Origin: Myxocyprinus asiaticus
Lineage: Eukaryota > Chordata > Actinopteri > Cypriniformes > Catostomidae
Length of the DNA: 64,000 bases
Direction: 5' to 3'
Assembly (NCBI RefSeq): GCF_019703515.2
Contig: NC_059346.1
Coordinates: 18,421,501 to 18,485,500 of the forward strand
Positions within the stretch are counted from its first letter, which is position 1; every line of letters begins with the position of its first letter. Positions 21,819 to 32,373 of this stretch are shown here, one piece after another. Below the pieces are notes generated by a model. That model did no database searches and had not been told where the DNA came from. It saw only the letters and a list, made by a program, of their open reading frames with translations. Both the position numbers and the translations under genes were made by a program.

Positions 21819-23634
21819 CCTAGTTTCCATCCACTTTTCATACTATTTTGTTATCGACAAAGTGAAAATGCGTAAAACAAAGTTTGTGAAATTTGCCCTC
21901 TTCTGCCATTAAAATGGCCTTTTATTGATAAAAATGGTGTGCGTAATGACGTCATGCCTAAAAAAACACTTTGTCGCATAAGTTTTGGTTTATCGCAAAA
22001 GAAATCTGCCCTTAAGCCATTTCTGTACAGAAATGTGTGTTTATCGCTAATTTGTCTCCCAAATGTCCCTAATTTTTTCCTCCAAAGTTTTGGTAAAATG
22101 GAGAAAATTCATTGAAATTAGCCAGCTTACTGTCATTTTAATTTCACAAATAAAAGCAATCAGGAGAGGAGGAATTGCAATCAAAAGAGAGCAGTTGTCC
22201 TTCTGATAGGACTGTAATATTGGTCCTGATGTTGCACCTATCGTAGGTTCCGACCCAAAAGCGAATCTCCATGGCCCTGTTCAAGCAGGCAACCTGCACC
22301 AAGTAGCTGGGAAAACTTTCAGTCTTAGTATAAAACACATCCATTGATGTGTATATGCTGTGTGCACAGCTATTAAAGAAAAAACGATGCGGTGTAATAT
22401 CAGGGTTTACATATGATACATTCCTGATTTTCAACAGGCTATTTTAAACAATCATCTAATCTAAAGCATCGCCATCACAACTGCATTATGTCCCGCATAT
22501 TTGTTCAGCAACTTTTAACGAACAACTGAACTTGATTGTCATCTCAAATTAATTTGAGTGTCATAATGCAATTTACATTTTCTGAAGAAGCTCAGCAAAT
22601 GCGATCCGAGGTAAACATTTTAAAATGTTCAAAAGCTCGTTTTCTGAAAGTTAACTCAGCATTGGACAAATAGTTCTGATAGTTTATAGTCTTGAAAAAA
22701 GTGTAGAATATTCTGAGAATGACATTCAGCTGACTTTTTTGTCTACAGAATAGGGTAAAGCTAATTTAAGTTTGTGTAAAGAAAAGGCCTATATAGGTCT
22801 AAAAATATAATTTTTTTTGTTTGGTAATTTAATTTTTTTTAATTTAATGCTTTTTTTGTTTGGTCATTTATTTAATTTCATACAGGGAATTTTGCCGGCA
22901 TTTTTTCAAAAGTAAACTAAATGTGGTGTAATCAATAATTTAATAAAATTGGGCTATATGTTAGTGTTCCAAAAAAGCACACTGATGTTTTTCTCCTAGT
23001 ATTGTGTATTTATTTTTAATTTAAGACATCTTTGTGCACAGAACTTATATGTATTATGGGCTAATTCCTTGACTGCCATTATTTTGACTGGTGTGTAAAA
23101 GCAACTTTAATAAATAAATGGATGGCTACCGCGATTAAATTAATCGCAAAGAGTGGCCATTAATTTGTTCTCCGTGCACTTGTCGATGTGCATGATACGA
23201 GATATTTGTGTTGGCACTCCTGGAAGTGTCGTGTTTGCAGCATCAGGTCTATATGCCTTTAAGATCAATCCATAATCACGTACAATAAATTGGCATTCAA
23301 GGCTGTATACCTTGTCGTCATGATTAACACAGTCTAACGATTGGGGTATATGCTGTCACGTGACACAAAATTTTTTGCGTTAATAACAATTTTCTCAACA
23401 AAAAGTGTTTCCAAACCAGTTTTTCGTGACATTTGAAGTATCGACATAGAGTTTATACGCTAGAGTTAAACGGAAAAATATTATGTCAACGCTTGTGAAA
23501 TTTTAGCGATAATTTGTGTTTCCATCAGCTTTATTTTGATGCGCTAAAACTTTTTTCACAAAAAATCCTTAGATGGAAACGTAGTTAGTGATGAGTTAAC
23601 GCAATGCACAGGAAAATGAAATGACTTAAGTGGT

Positions 23635-23636
<2 letters not shown>
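21819..23636. mobile_element. DNA transposon-like insertion with imperfect TIRs (about 1.8 kb), class unknown
   Basis: The left side begins CCTAGTTTCCATCCACTTTT and the right side ends with ATGGAAACGTAGTTAG (to about 23,592), an inverted match of about 15 bases. It lies between two pieces of the same DIRS element, so it was inserted later. A minus-strand frame at 22,434-22,144 (96 codons) shows no family I recognise. The rest is AT-rich. I cannot name the superfamily, and the right boundary could be at 23,592 or at the poly(T) run. Confidence 0.55.

Positions 23637-23671
<35 letters not shown>
23637..23671. repeat. Poly(T) run, 35 bp
   Basis: Uninterrupted T at the border between the inserted element and DIRS sequence. 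It could be the tail of a retroposed copy or simple slippage. Confidence 0.95.
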
Positions 23672-23674
<3 letters not shown>

Positions 23675-24070
23675 TGAAACAAACACCGAACAATGATCTG
23701 TATGCGCTCGTCCATGAGGTGCGCACGCATGAACTCCTAAAAAGGAGATTAACTAGCTGGGGAAAAGTGTGCTTTTCGCCAGTTGACATTAGACCTGATT
23801 TTCCATATGCGAAGCAGTCTCTGTGTTCGCTCAGTAGTGCCTCTGATTGGCTGGTAATAACCAGTCGCTGAGGTCATTCAAAACACACACACCGTTCATT
23901 TTCAATGGGGCGAGTGCCGCATCAGTACATTTCGCGAACGTGCTGGGAACCAGAGACAGACTGAAATGAAGGACTTTAAATTTATATGCAGTTCCATCGA
24001 ACGTGAATCTAAAAGCCGCCTGTAACGCGGTGCAATTGGTACATGAAGTACGCGTCCGAACTATTGACGT
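23672..24070 (-). pseudogene. DIRS-type remnant 2, reverse transcriptase segment
   Basis: On the minus strand the sequence reads AYKFKVLHFSLSLVPSTFAK and VCVLNDLSDWLLPANQRH, the palm of DIRS RT. The catalytic YxDD is replaced by DLSD. It continues into the thumb near 23,700. The N-terminal part of RT and the gag are missing; sequence right of 24,070 is not recognisable as DIRS. Confidence 0.72.
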
Positions 24071-24656
24071 AAATCAGCCCTGACGGATGTGCGTTAAGAT
24101 CTGTTTCCGAGTTAACGTTATGAATCGTCTCAGCGTCTCAGAACTGGAATGGGCTGTAGCCTGCCGTCCTGCTCCAGAACGAGGAATTAATGGCTGTAAA
24201 TCCCGCTGTGTGTGCCGCAGTCTGTGCATGCAACACCAGCATATCGTGTGGTCAGACCACAGATTGTGCTCGATTGTTGTAAACACCAGCTCTGACATGT
24301 CCGTGAGGACTTGCCATGCATTTGCGCGGCGGGACAGCCAAAACGCATAAAAAGTTTTCTGTTTTTAGTTGAATACGTTGTTGTGTAAACGGCCCCTAAG
24401 AGCTTGCCACTAGTATGCGTAATGGGACAGAGGGCAATTTGGTATGTTCATAACATGATATAATGCGGCGCTCACCATAGGAAAGAGGTTGCGCATAATA
24501 TGTGGGCTTTGAAGTGGGAAAGCCCTTTATTGTAAAGTGTAGTTGTGCATAACCATTTTGTTCCCCACTTAACAATTTAAAGGAGTCATAAATTACTGGG
24601 TTTTTTTTTTTTTTAATCATTTTATTATCTTCCCTGAGGTCCACTGATAATGTTAT
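24071..24656. other. No gene seen; unassigned repeat-like sequence
   Basis: There is no supported gene. The phrase GTGTAAACGGCCCC near 24,383 looks like the end of a DNA transposon, but no partner was found. Confidence 0.35.
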
Positions 24657-25286
24657 TACAGTTTTTCTCAATCGCTTTGGCTCATTTTTTGAAACAGTCT
24701 TAACATTCTCTAAACTGTAAGTGCAATTGTCACAGCTGTTTTATGGGACATCACAACTCTATTGCATGTCTGCAAAATGTAGTATCTCACCCAAAATTTC
24801 ATGCTTCAAAACCTATTTATTGTGTCAGTAAATTGGCCAATGCCACCAAAATGAAATGTTTTTTTGTCATCGTGTAATCTGTACTGGTCAAAATGTTTAG
24901 ATGTTTTTTCACCATGGCAGTCAACCCTGGAAATATTTGTTATATACAAATTTCATTTTTGTTGTACTTTTTTGTTGACACTAACTGCTTACTGTACTAT
25001 ACAAGAATATCATTTTTGTCTAGCTGAATTCTATTGTGTATCACACTGAGCTTTTTAGATACTGATTTCAACAGTAGGTAAAAGTTTACTGGGAAAAGTC
25101 AATACTGTACAGTACTGTAGTACACAGAAAAAGGATATGCACATTCTTTATACAGCAAATTTACATGTAAACAGAAAATTCACATTTGCATGTCCATTTT
25201 TACACATTTCTTACACGTAAAGTCATATAAAGTTAACGTCCTGGTTACTTGTGTAACCTCCGTACCCTGATGGAGAGAACGAGACG

Positions 25287-25404
25287 TTGTGTCGATGTAG
25301 TGACACTAGGGGTCACTCTTGGGAGCCCGAGACCCCCTGGTCTTGCATGCCACTCCCCCGGACTTACGGGTATAAAAGGAGCTGGTATGCAACCACTCAT
25401 TCAG
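25287..25404. repeat. Left inverted terminal repeat of DIRS element 3
   Basis: Pairs with 29,818-29,973. It carries TATAAAAGGAGC near 25,373. The opening motif GTGTCGATGTAGTGACACTA recurs once more at about 25,558, as expected for the internal complementary region that DIRS elements use to make circles. Confidence 0.8.
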
Positions 25405-25820
25405 GTTTTATGCTGAGGAGCCGAGACAAGGTCCGGCCATTTCAGTGGGTAGTTCAGCGTTGTGGCAGGAGGGACACAACGTCTCGTTCCCTCCATCAGG
25501 GAATGGAGGTTACGCAAGTAACCAGTATGTTCCCAATCTGTCACTCACTCTACATTGTGTCGATGTAGTGACACTAGGGGTCCCTATACATAACGCCACA
25601 ACTGGCTGAACTGTGTTACGTGAACTGGCGGTGTGTGATGGGCAGACCACTGTGTGCCTCATAGCCAGCACACCAGGTCGACACGTAACCTCCCCCAACA
25701 TAGTTATGGGTGTCAAATGGCCCTTTGGGGACAAGTCGACTACCCAAAAGAGAGACAGGCTAACCCAGTCGTGGCCTCTTTTCCTCTTCTTTTTTTCCAC
25801 TCCGTAAAAAAGAAAGGGGA

Positions 25821-27863
25821 TCATCTGACTAGGCCGCCGGGGGGGGGGGCTGTCGCGAGGAGTGTGAGGTCCGAAAACCACGTCTGGGTGGGCCAGTAGG
25901 GTGCTACCAGTATGACCTGCTCCTCGTCCTCCCTGACCTTGCACAGGGTCTGTGCAAGTAGGCTCACTGGGGGAAATGCATATTTGCGCAGGCTAGGGGG
26001 CCAGCTGTGTGACAGCATGTCTATGCCGAGGGGGGCCTCAGTCAGAGCGTACCAGAGCGGGCAGTGGGAGGATTCTTGGGAGGTGAACAGGTCTACCTGT
26101 GCCTGTCCGAATCGACTCCAAATCAGCTGGACTACCTGAGGGTGGAGTCTCCAATCTCCCCTGATGGTAACCTGCCGTGGCAGTGCGTCCGCTGTAGTGT
26201 TGAGGTTGCCCGGGATGTGAGTGGCTCGAAGCGACTTAAAGTGCTGCTGACTCCAGAGGAGGAGACGTTGGGCGAGTTGTGACATACAGCAGAGTGCAGA
26301 CTGCCTTGGCGGTTGACATATGCAACCGTTGCCGTGTTGTCTGTCCGAACTAACACGTGCTTGCCCTGGATCAATGGCCGAAACCTCCGCAAGGCGAGCA
26401 GAATTGCTAACAACTCGAGGCAGTTGATGTGCCAATGCAGTCACGGGCCCGCCCACAAGCCGGCGGCTGTGTGCCCATTGCAAACAGCGCCCCAGCCCAT
26501 TTGAGGCATCTGTCGTGACCATGACGCGCCTGGAGACCAGTTTTAGGGGAACACCTGCCCGTAGAAACGAGAGGTCGGTCCAAGGGCTGAAAAGATGGTG
26601 ACAGACCGGCGTGATGACCACGCAATGTGTCCCGCGGTGCCATGCCCATCTCGGGACTCGAGTCTGAAACCAGTGCTGAAGCGGTCTCATATGCATCAAC
26701 CCGAGCGGGGTGGCTACTGCTGAGGATGCTATATGCCCCAGGAGCCTCTGAAAAAGTTTCAGTGGAACCGCTGTTTTCTGTTTGAACGCCTTCAAACAGG
26801 CCAGCACCGACTGGGCGCGCTCATTCGTGAGGCACGCTGTCAAAGAGACTGAGTCCAACTCCAAACCGAGGAAAGAGATGCTCTGAACCGGGAGGAACTT
26901 GCTCTTTTCCCAGTTGACCCGAAGCCCTAGTCGGCTGGGGTGTGAGAGCACCAAGTCCCTGTGTGCGCACAACATGTCCTGAGAGTGAGCTAGGATTAGC
27001 CAGTTGTCGAGATTGTTGAGAATGCGAATGCCCACTTCCCTTAACGGGGCAAGGGCTGCCTCTGCGACCTTCGTGAAGATGCGAGGAGACAGGGACAGGC
27101 CGAAAGGGAGGACCTTGTACTGATACGCCTGACCCTCGAATGCAAACCGCAGGAAGGGTATGTGTCGAGGTAGGATGGAGACGTGGAAGTACGCGTCCTT
27201 CAGGTCTACCGCCATGAACCAATCTTGATGCCGGACACTCGCCAGAATGCGTTTTTGCGTCAGCATCTTGAACGGGAGTCTGTGTAAAACCCGGTTCAGT
27301 ACTCACAGGTCCAAGATTGGCCGCAACCCACTGCCTTTTTTTGGTACGATGAAGTAGGGGCTGTAAAACCCCTTCTTCATCTCGGCCGGAGGGACAAGTT
27401 TTATCGTGCCCTTCCGTAGGAGGGTAGCTATCTCCGTGTGCAAGGTAGCAGTGTTTTCGTCCTTCACCAAGGTGAAGTGTATACCGCTGAACCTGGGCGG
27501 GCGCCTCACGAACTGAATCGCGTAGCCGAGTCGGATGGTCCGGACCAGCCATCACAACGGATTGGAGAGCGCAAGCCTTGCATCCAAGTTCCATGCAAGG
27601 GGGACCAAGGGGACAACGTCGTTGGACGTACCGGCAGGTGAGGCCTCACGGCGGGGCAGAGCTCGAGGTGCCACACCATGTCGTGGCCGTGCTGAGTCTA
27701 GGGACATCGAAGCACTTACCTGGCTCCTTGTGACCACCCCTGGAATGGGGGAAGAAGAGGCCTGTCCTTGTAACCCGTGGAGACTGTCACATCGGGGGCG
27801 GCTGTGTGCCACAGCTGGGCGCTCAGGGGCGGGAAGACCACCACTGGAGCACCAATCCTGCAA
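25821..27863 (-). pseudogene. DIRS pol: reverse transcriptase and RNase H, recombinase missing
   Basis: Minus strand. The N-terminal part (27,863-27,300) includes GFYSPYFIVPKKGSGLRPIL. A TGA interrupts the frame near 27,300, and a long open frame follows (27,266-25,821, 481 codons): AVDLKDAYFHVSILPRH, then YKVLPFGLSLSPRIFTK. The RT catalytic motif reads ILNNLDNWLIL, so YxDD has become NLDN and two positions are changed. RNase H follows, starting at VMVTTDASNGLGR. After APYWPTQTWFSDL the reading ends, where intact DIRS elements continue into a tyrosine recombinase. The copy cannot reverse-transcribe or integrate by itself. Confidence 0.88.
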
Positions 27864-28187
27864 GGAAAATCCCGTGGACGGTAGTCATGATGACGACCGT
27901 GCACACTGGGTATGTGACCCAGGGAAGAAGGAAACCGCTCTTTTGCTGAACTGTTGGGTACCGCAGCCACTTGGGCATGCGGCGAAATCAAACAAAAAGG
28001 CAACAAAATATTCTCCACCTGGCCCTCCACCGGGGGATGGAGTGGTCTTCTTACCAGCTCCAGGTGAGTGGGTTTCTTCGACCCTGGGTCACCCGTCTCA
28101 GGGGCGCTTTGATGACCTCCATAGGTTCTTAGCGGCCGACTGTGAGACGGGTGGCGTCTGCTTCCTGTGGTGGGCTCCATGCCGGGG

Positions 28188-29563
28188 CTAGGCCGAAGGG
28201 TCGGGCTGCGGCAGAGCTGGTGCAGTCACCGCAGGGGGACGCCCTTGGCGACGAGCAGACGGTGTGTGGGATCTTGAGCCACGCTGGGGCAGGATATGCT
28301 GGATAGCCTCCATCTGCTGCTTCACCGCCAAGAACTGCTGGGCAAAGTCCTCGACGGTGTCGCCGAATAGGCCAGCCTGGGAAATGGGGGCAGCAAGGAA
28401 CCGTGTCTTGTCGGCCTCACCCATCTCGACCAGGTTGAGCCAAAGGTGGCACTCCTGGACCACTAATGTGGCCATTGTCCGCCCGAGAGACCGCGCCGTG
28501 ACCTTCGTCGCTCGGAGAGCGAAATCGGTTGCTGAGAGCAGTTCCTGTATCAGATCTGGGGCGGAACTACCCTCGTGCGGTTCTTTTAGCGCCTTGGCTT
28601 GATGGACCTGCAGGAGAGCCATGGCGTGCAGGGCAGAGGCGGCTTGTTCAGCAGCGCTGTAGGCTTTAGCCGTCAGGGATGACGTGAACCTACAGGGCTT
28701 GGACGGGAGCTTTGGGCGTCCGCGCCAGGTGGCGGCACTCTGCGGGCATAGGTGCACCGCGAGCGCCTTATCCACCGAGGGAATCGCCGTATAGCCCCTG
28801 GCCGCCCCGCAATCGAGGGTAGTGAGGGCGGGGGAACTGAGGGATCGGGGCCGGGCAGTAAAAGGTGCCCCCCATGATTTCGTCAGCTCCTCGTGCACTT
28901 CCGGGAAGAAAGGCACTGGAGCAGGGTGTGGCTGCTTTGAGCGGCGCCACGAGCCCAGGAACCAATCATCGAGCCGCGAGGGTTCAGGGGAGAGCGGAGG
29001 GTTCCACTCTAACCCGACGCTCGCGGCCGCCCGGGAAAGCATGTCCGTCATCTCTGCATCAGCCTGTGACTGGGCAATCGTCCCCGAGGGGGGAGCCCAG
29101 CTGAGGCTTCTGCATCCGACTGGACAAGCCCGCTCTCCAATGCTACGCTCGAGAGCTCATCATCTTCGCGGGCTCCGAACAAGAGGCCAGACTCGCCGTG
29201 AGACGTGCCGGCGGACTCATCCAGAAGCCCGACTGTGGCAGACGAGCGTGCTGGGGAATGGGAGGTCCGCGGGGGGATACCCGGCAGAGGCGATCCCATT
29301 GGGGTCCCCAATTCACCCCCAGTGCTAGCCGCGCTGGCCTCAAACCTGTAGGTAGAAGGACCGAGTCGGGGAGCCGCTGGGGTGGCTTGCTTTCGTAAGA
29401 ACCACAACGTTGCCATGGTTATGTTCTCGCAGTGAGAACATGAACCATCCACAAACCCTGCCTCCATGTGGGTCGCGCCCAGACACGAAAGACAGCGATC
29501 ATGACCATCCGAAGTTGAGAGATAATGACCGCAACCAGGAATAACACACAATCGGAAAGGCAT
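28188..29563 (-). pseudogene. DIRS gag, split by one frame slip
   Basis: The minus-strand frame 29,563-29,048 (from MPFRLCVIPGCGHYLSTSDG) begins with a Cys/His-rich region (CLSCLGATHMEAG, CSHCENI). The gag continues in another frame at 29,051-28,188 (MTDMLSRAAASVGLEWNPPL and on to the LFGDTVEDFAQQFLAVKQQM region). A single indel near 29,050 would explain the shift. The pattern matches gag proteins of fish DIRS elements as I know them. Its function is particle assembly and nucleic acid binding, inferred from family. Confidence 0.82.
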
Positions 29564-29817
29564 CTTTAAAAAGACGCGTCTTTAAAAAGACGTTCCTTGT
29601 GTGCCGCTCTTTTAGAGAAATATACTCTTTTAGAGAAATAAACTCTTTCAGAAAATATACTCTCTTTTTTCTGCCGAAGCGCCCAGGGGCATTCTCTGCA
29701 GTGCACCAGTGCAGAGGAGGGAGAAGCAGCTGAAATGCGCCGTCAGATCCAGCAGAGGTGAATGAACAGTAGTAATTCGGCTCAATGAGCATGACCGTTC
29801 GGCTCCGAAGGGAAAAT

Positions 29818-29973
29818 CTGAATGAGTGGTTGCATACCAGCTCCTTTTATACCTGTATGTCCGGGGGAGTGGCATGCAAATACCACTCGCCAATTTTCAT
29901 TGGCCTTTTATCAAAGACCAGAGGTGTCTCGGGCTCCCAAGAGTGACCCCTAGTGTCAGTACATCGACACAAC
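29818..29973. repeat. Right inverted terminal repeat of DIRS element 3
   Basis: Inverted relative to 25,287-25,404. It contains the minus-strand TATAAAAGGAGC (near 29,845) upstream of gag, so it is the likely promoter of the element. It is about 45 bases longer than the left copy. Confidence 0.8.
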
Positions 29974-30431
29974 ATCGAGTGAGTGACAGATAGGTAACAG
30001 AAAATTGCCATAAAATGACAATGCAAAAAAAAAAAAAATGTAACAATGAATAAATTCCATGTCATAGATATTTATTAGATATTGACAGATTTTGATAACT
30101 GAATGGATCATTTTGCATGTGATGGCTCACATGATGAAAGAATGTTTAGAAGTTGTGAAGAGTATAACAATTTCACTGAGAATCAACTCATCAGTCTTGA
30201 TCAGCAAGCCATGTGCATTTAGTTATTGTGCAAATTGTAGACAATTGTACTCTTTTGCACACATTTGCCAAAAAACTTGCAATTTGCTTAACTGAATAAG
30301 AAATTCAAATCTGGTGTGAAAAAGAAACTAATTGTTCAGAGATCTGAACTTAATGTTTTGAAAAAAATAATTCTCATTCAATAATTGAGAAAAAGCGATT
30401 GAGAAAGTCCAAAGTGTTTTTGCACAAAAAG

Positions 30432-30775
30432 TCTTTTTTTTTCTCCACTTTTTCTCCCAAGTTTTGGAATGCCCAGTTCCCACTACTTACTAGGTCCTCG
30501 TGGTGGCACATGACACCGCAGAGACTCACAGCATGTGCAGGCTCATGCTACCCTCCGCGACCCATGCACAGCTTACCATGCACCCCACTGAGAGCGAGAA
30601 CCACTTAATCACGACCACGAGGAGGTTACCCCATGTGACTCTACCCTCCCTAGCAACTGGGCCAATTTGGTTGTTTAGGAGACCTGGCTGGAGTCATTCA
30701 GCACACCCTGGATTCGAACTCATGACTCCAGGGGTGGTAGTCAGCGTCAGTACTCGCTGAGCTACCCAGGCCCCA
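30432..30775 (-). repeat. tRNA-derived SINE copy 2, inverted
   Basis: On the minus strand it starts GGGGCCTGGGTAGCTCAGCG (A-box) at about 30,775, with the B-box GAGTTCGAATCC at about 30,720-30,709, then the shared body TGACTCCAGCCAGGTCTCCT. The tail near 30,432-30,470 is rich in A on the minus strand (AAAAAGTGGAGAAAAAAAAA). This is the cleanest copy for recognising the tRNA-like head. Confidence 0.9.
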
Positions 30776-30780
30776 CACCA

Positions 30781-31261
30781 AAACAGTCTTAATTTAGTAA
30801 GCACTGTGAAATGACCCACACACATAGACACACTGAGGTGCACATGGCCAGAAACGCGAAATGGTCAAAGACATCCATCTAGTTCATGTTTAAATATACC
30901 AACAATTAAAAATAGTGCAGATGTGCGAAAGAACGCACCATGACACTTTTGTGCTCAAAACAACAAAAGGCAGAGTAGCTGAATGAAAGAGAATGCCATC
31001 TTCTCTTCGGAGTTGTAACTTCACCTCGCATCTTTTAAGAGTAGCAAGATACATGACAGCAGTCAAAGATGTCTGTCTAGTGCATGTTTACATATACAAA
31101 ATAATTCAAAATAGTTTAGATGGGTCCCCTTGGTGTCCAGGAATAGTTAGCCACACAAGGCCTTTCTGTCCTGCTCTCTCGAACTGAGTGTCAGTGGGCA
31201 GGGCCAAAGGTGTGGTGACGCATTTTGTGAGAAGTGTAAATACAAATGAGCAATTTCTCAT
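30781..31261. repeat. Diverged direct duplication, about 200-bp offset, otherwise no gene
   Basis: The stretch from about 30,863 (GTCAAAGACATCCATCTAGT) recurs near 31,062 (GTCAAAGATGTCTGTCTAGT), an offset of about 199 bases, with similarity over at least 60 bases. No coding frame is seen. It could be terminal sequence of DIRS remnant 4, which follows. Confidence 0.55.
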
Positions 31262-31935
31262 GACGTCACGAACAGACAGATTTCAAAACTAGATGTTTCA
31301 GCAGAATGGTAACTATAAATGCTCTTTTTAGAGGCTCCAGCATAGAGGCCGAGTCGAGATTCACTCCGCGGAATGAGATGTGGTGACTGGGCATCAACAC
31401 GCTCTTCAACCAGTTGAATTTAAATCCCAAACACTCCAAATGTGCAAGCAACAGATCCCTGTGTTTGCAAGCTTGTTCCTCTGACTGTGCTTAAAGTAGT
31501 AGAGTAGAACCAATCATCTAGCCCAGAATGCTAAGGTGCAGTGGGAATGGGCCAGTCGATTTTGATGTTCTCGACTGCCCAAGAGAGCACCTGAAACAGT
31601 TCGGTGTCAGAGACTGCAGTGCTGTCTTCCTCTCCTCAGAGAGAAACACCGGTGAACTTGACCACTGACTGTGTCCAGGCCTCTGAACGTAATGGAGCCA
31701 TGCAGCCCAACAGTGGGGCGCAGATCATTACGGGCATACTCTACAGGCAAAAACTCTCGAGGGGGATGTGAGGAGGCATGCAAGGCTTGCGCCGGCGAGA
31801 TTTCCTCCTAAAGCTCATCAAGCTCATCATCCCGTCCTCAGACGTCTCCCTCCTGTGTACCATCGGGAGCCACAGAAGAAGCATGATGGGAGGGGACCGA
31901 CCTTCGTCAAGGTCAGTTTGCAACACCTTTTGTGT
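31262..31935 (-). pseudogene. DIRS-type remnant 4 (RT thumb and gag pieces)
   Basis: The minus-strand frame 31,490-31,266 reads LAHLECLGFKFNWLKSVLMP and HHISFRGVNLDSASM, the DIRS RT thumb region. 31,935-31,500 contains gag-like pieces (DELDELEEEISPA in one frame). RT palm and RNase H are missing, so a deletion joins gag to the thumb. It has the same orientation as the other three DIRS remnants. Confidence 0.65.
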
Positions 31936-32373
31936 TTGACAAATTAAACACATTTTATTATCACCTGTTCTTTTTTTTTCTTTTCAGTGGTTATAATCAG
32001 GGTTTGAAATTGACTTTTTGGTTCACAGACCACTGTGGTTAGTAGTGTTCCAAGGTCACTAGCCAGAATCACCCCAAAATCCCCTGCCTCGCAAAAAGGG
32101 ATAAAGGTAACTGGAGACTGTAATTGCATGCATTTGTTTGGACATTTTATTTGAACGAGAATTATATTAGTTTAGCAAGACACAAACCTTATGATTTAAG
32201 TCACCTTTAGAATATCTGAAGGTAAACATGGCAAGTTAGAACAGAAGGAAAATTTGTCAATAATTTGCCAATAACTCATGGAAGTTCAGATTTTAACCCC
32301 TTCATACTAAATTGTACTTGCCTATATAAAAGTTTACCATTGTTCTACCATTGTTTAATAATGGCATTTATAA
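31936..32373. other. No gene seen
   Basis: AT-rich sequence between two repeats; nothing recognised. Confidence 0.45.

Larger units (their letters stand above)
25240..29998 (-). mobile_element. DIRS-type retrotransposon 3, nearly full length, recombinase deleted
   Basis: The most complete DIRS copy in the window. Terminal repeats in inverted orientation, the DIRS arrangement, lie at 25,287-25,404 (plus sense) and 29,818-29,973 (minus sense); both contain GTGTCGATGTA and GACACTAGGGGTCACTCTTG, and a TATAAAAGGAGC promoter-like box. The left copy lacks about 45 bases present in the right one. Between them on the minus strand are gag (29,563-28,188) and pol (27,863-25,821). Pol stops after RNase H and passes directly into terminal sequence, so the tyrosine recombinase has been lost. 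GC content is clearly higher than in the flanks. Confidence 0.88.
24657..30410. mobile_element. Possible DNA transposon split by the DIRS element
   Basis: The left edge (TTTCTCAATCGCTTT, about 24,664) is matched in inverted orientation near 30,393-30,407 (AAAGCGATTGAGAAA). Similar AT-rich, non-coding sequence lies on both sides of the DIRS insertion at 25,240-29,998. The match is only about 15 bases, and I could not check the interior or a target duplication. Confidence 0.35.

Noticed and set aside
22144..22434. 96-codon minus-strand frame in the 1.8-kb unknown element as a host gene
   Set aside because: No family recognised, no conserved motifs, and it lies inside an insertion; kept only as part of the element.
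23881..23893. Short ACACACACACACC run as a CRISPR or tandem array
   Set aside because: Simple microsatellite in a eukaryotic sequence; no direct repeats with spacers anywhere in the window.
28822..29328. Long plus-strand frames across 27.5-29.4 kb (up to 218 codons)
   Set aside because: They are antisense shadows of the GC-rich DIRS gag and pol on the minus strand; no recognisable domains.
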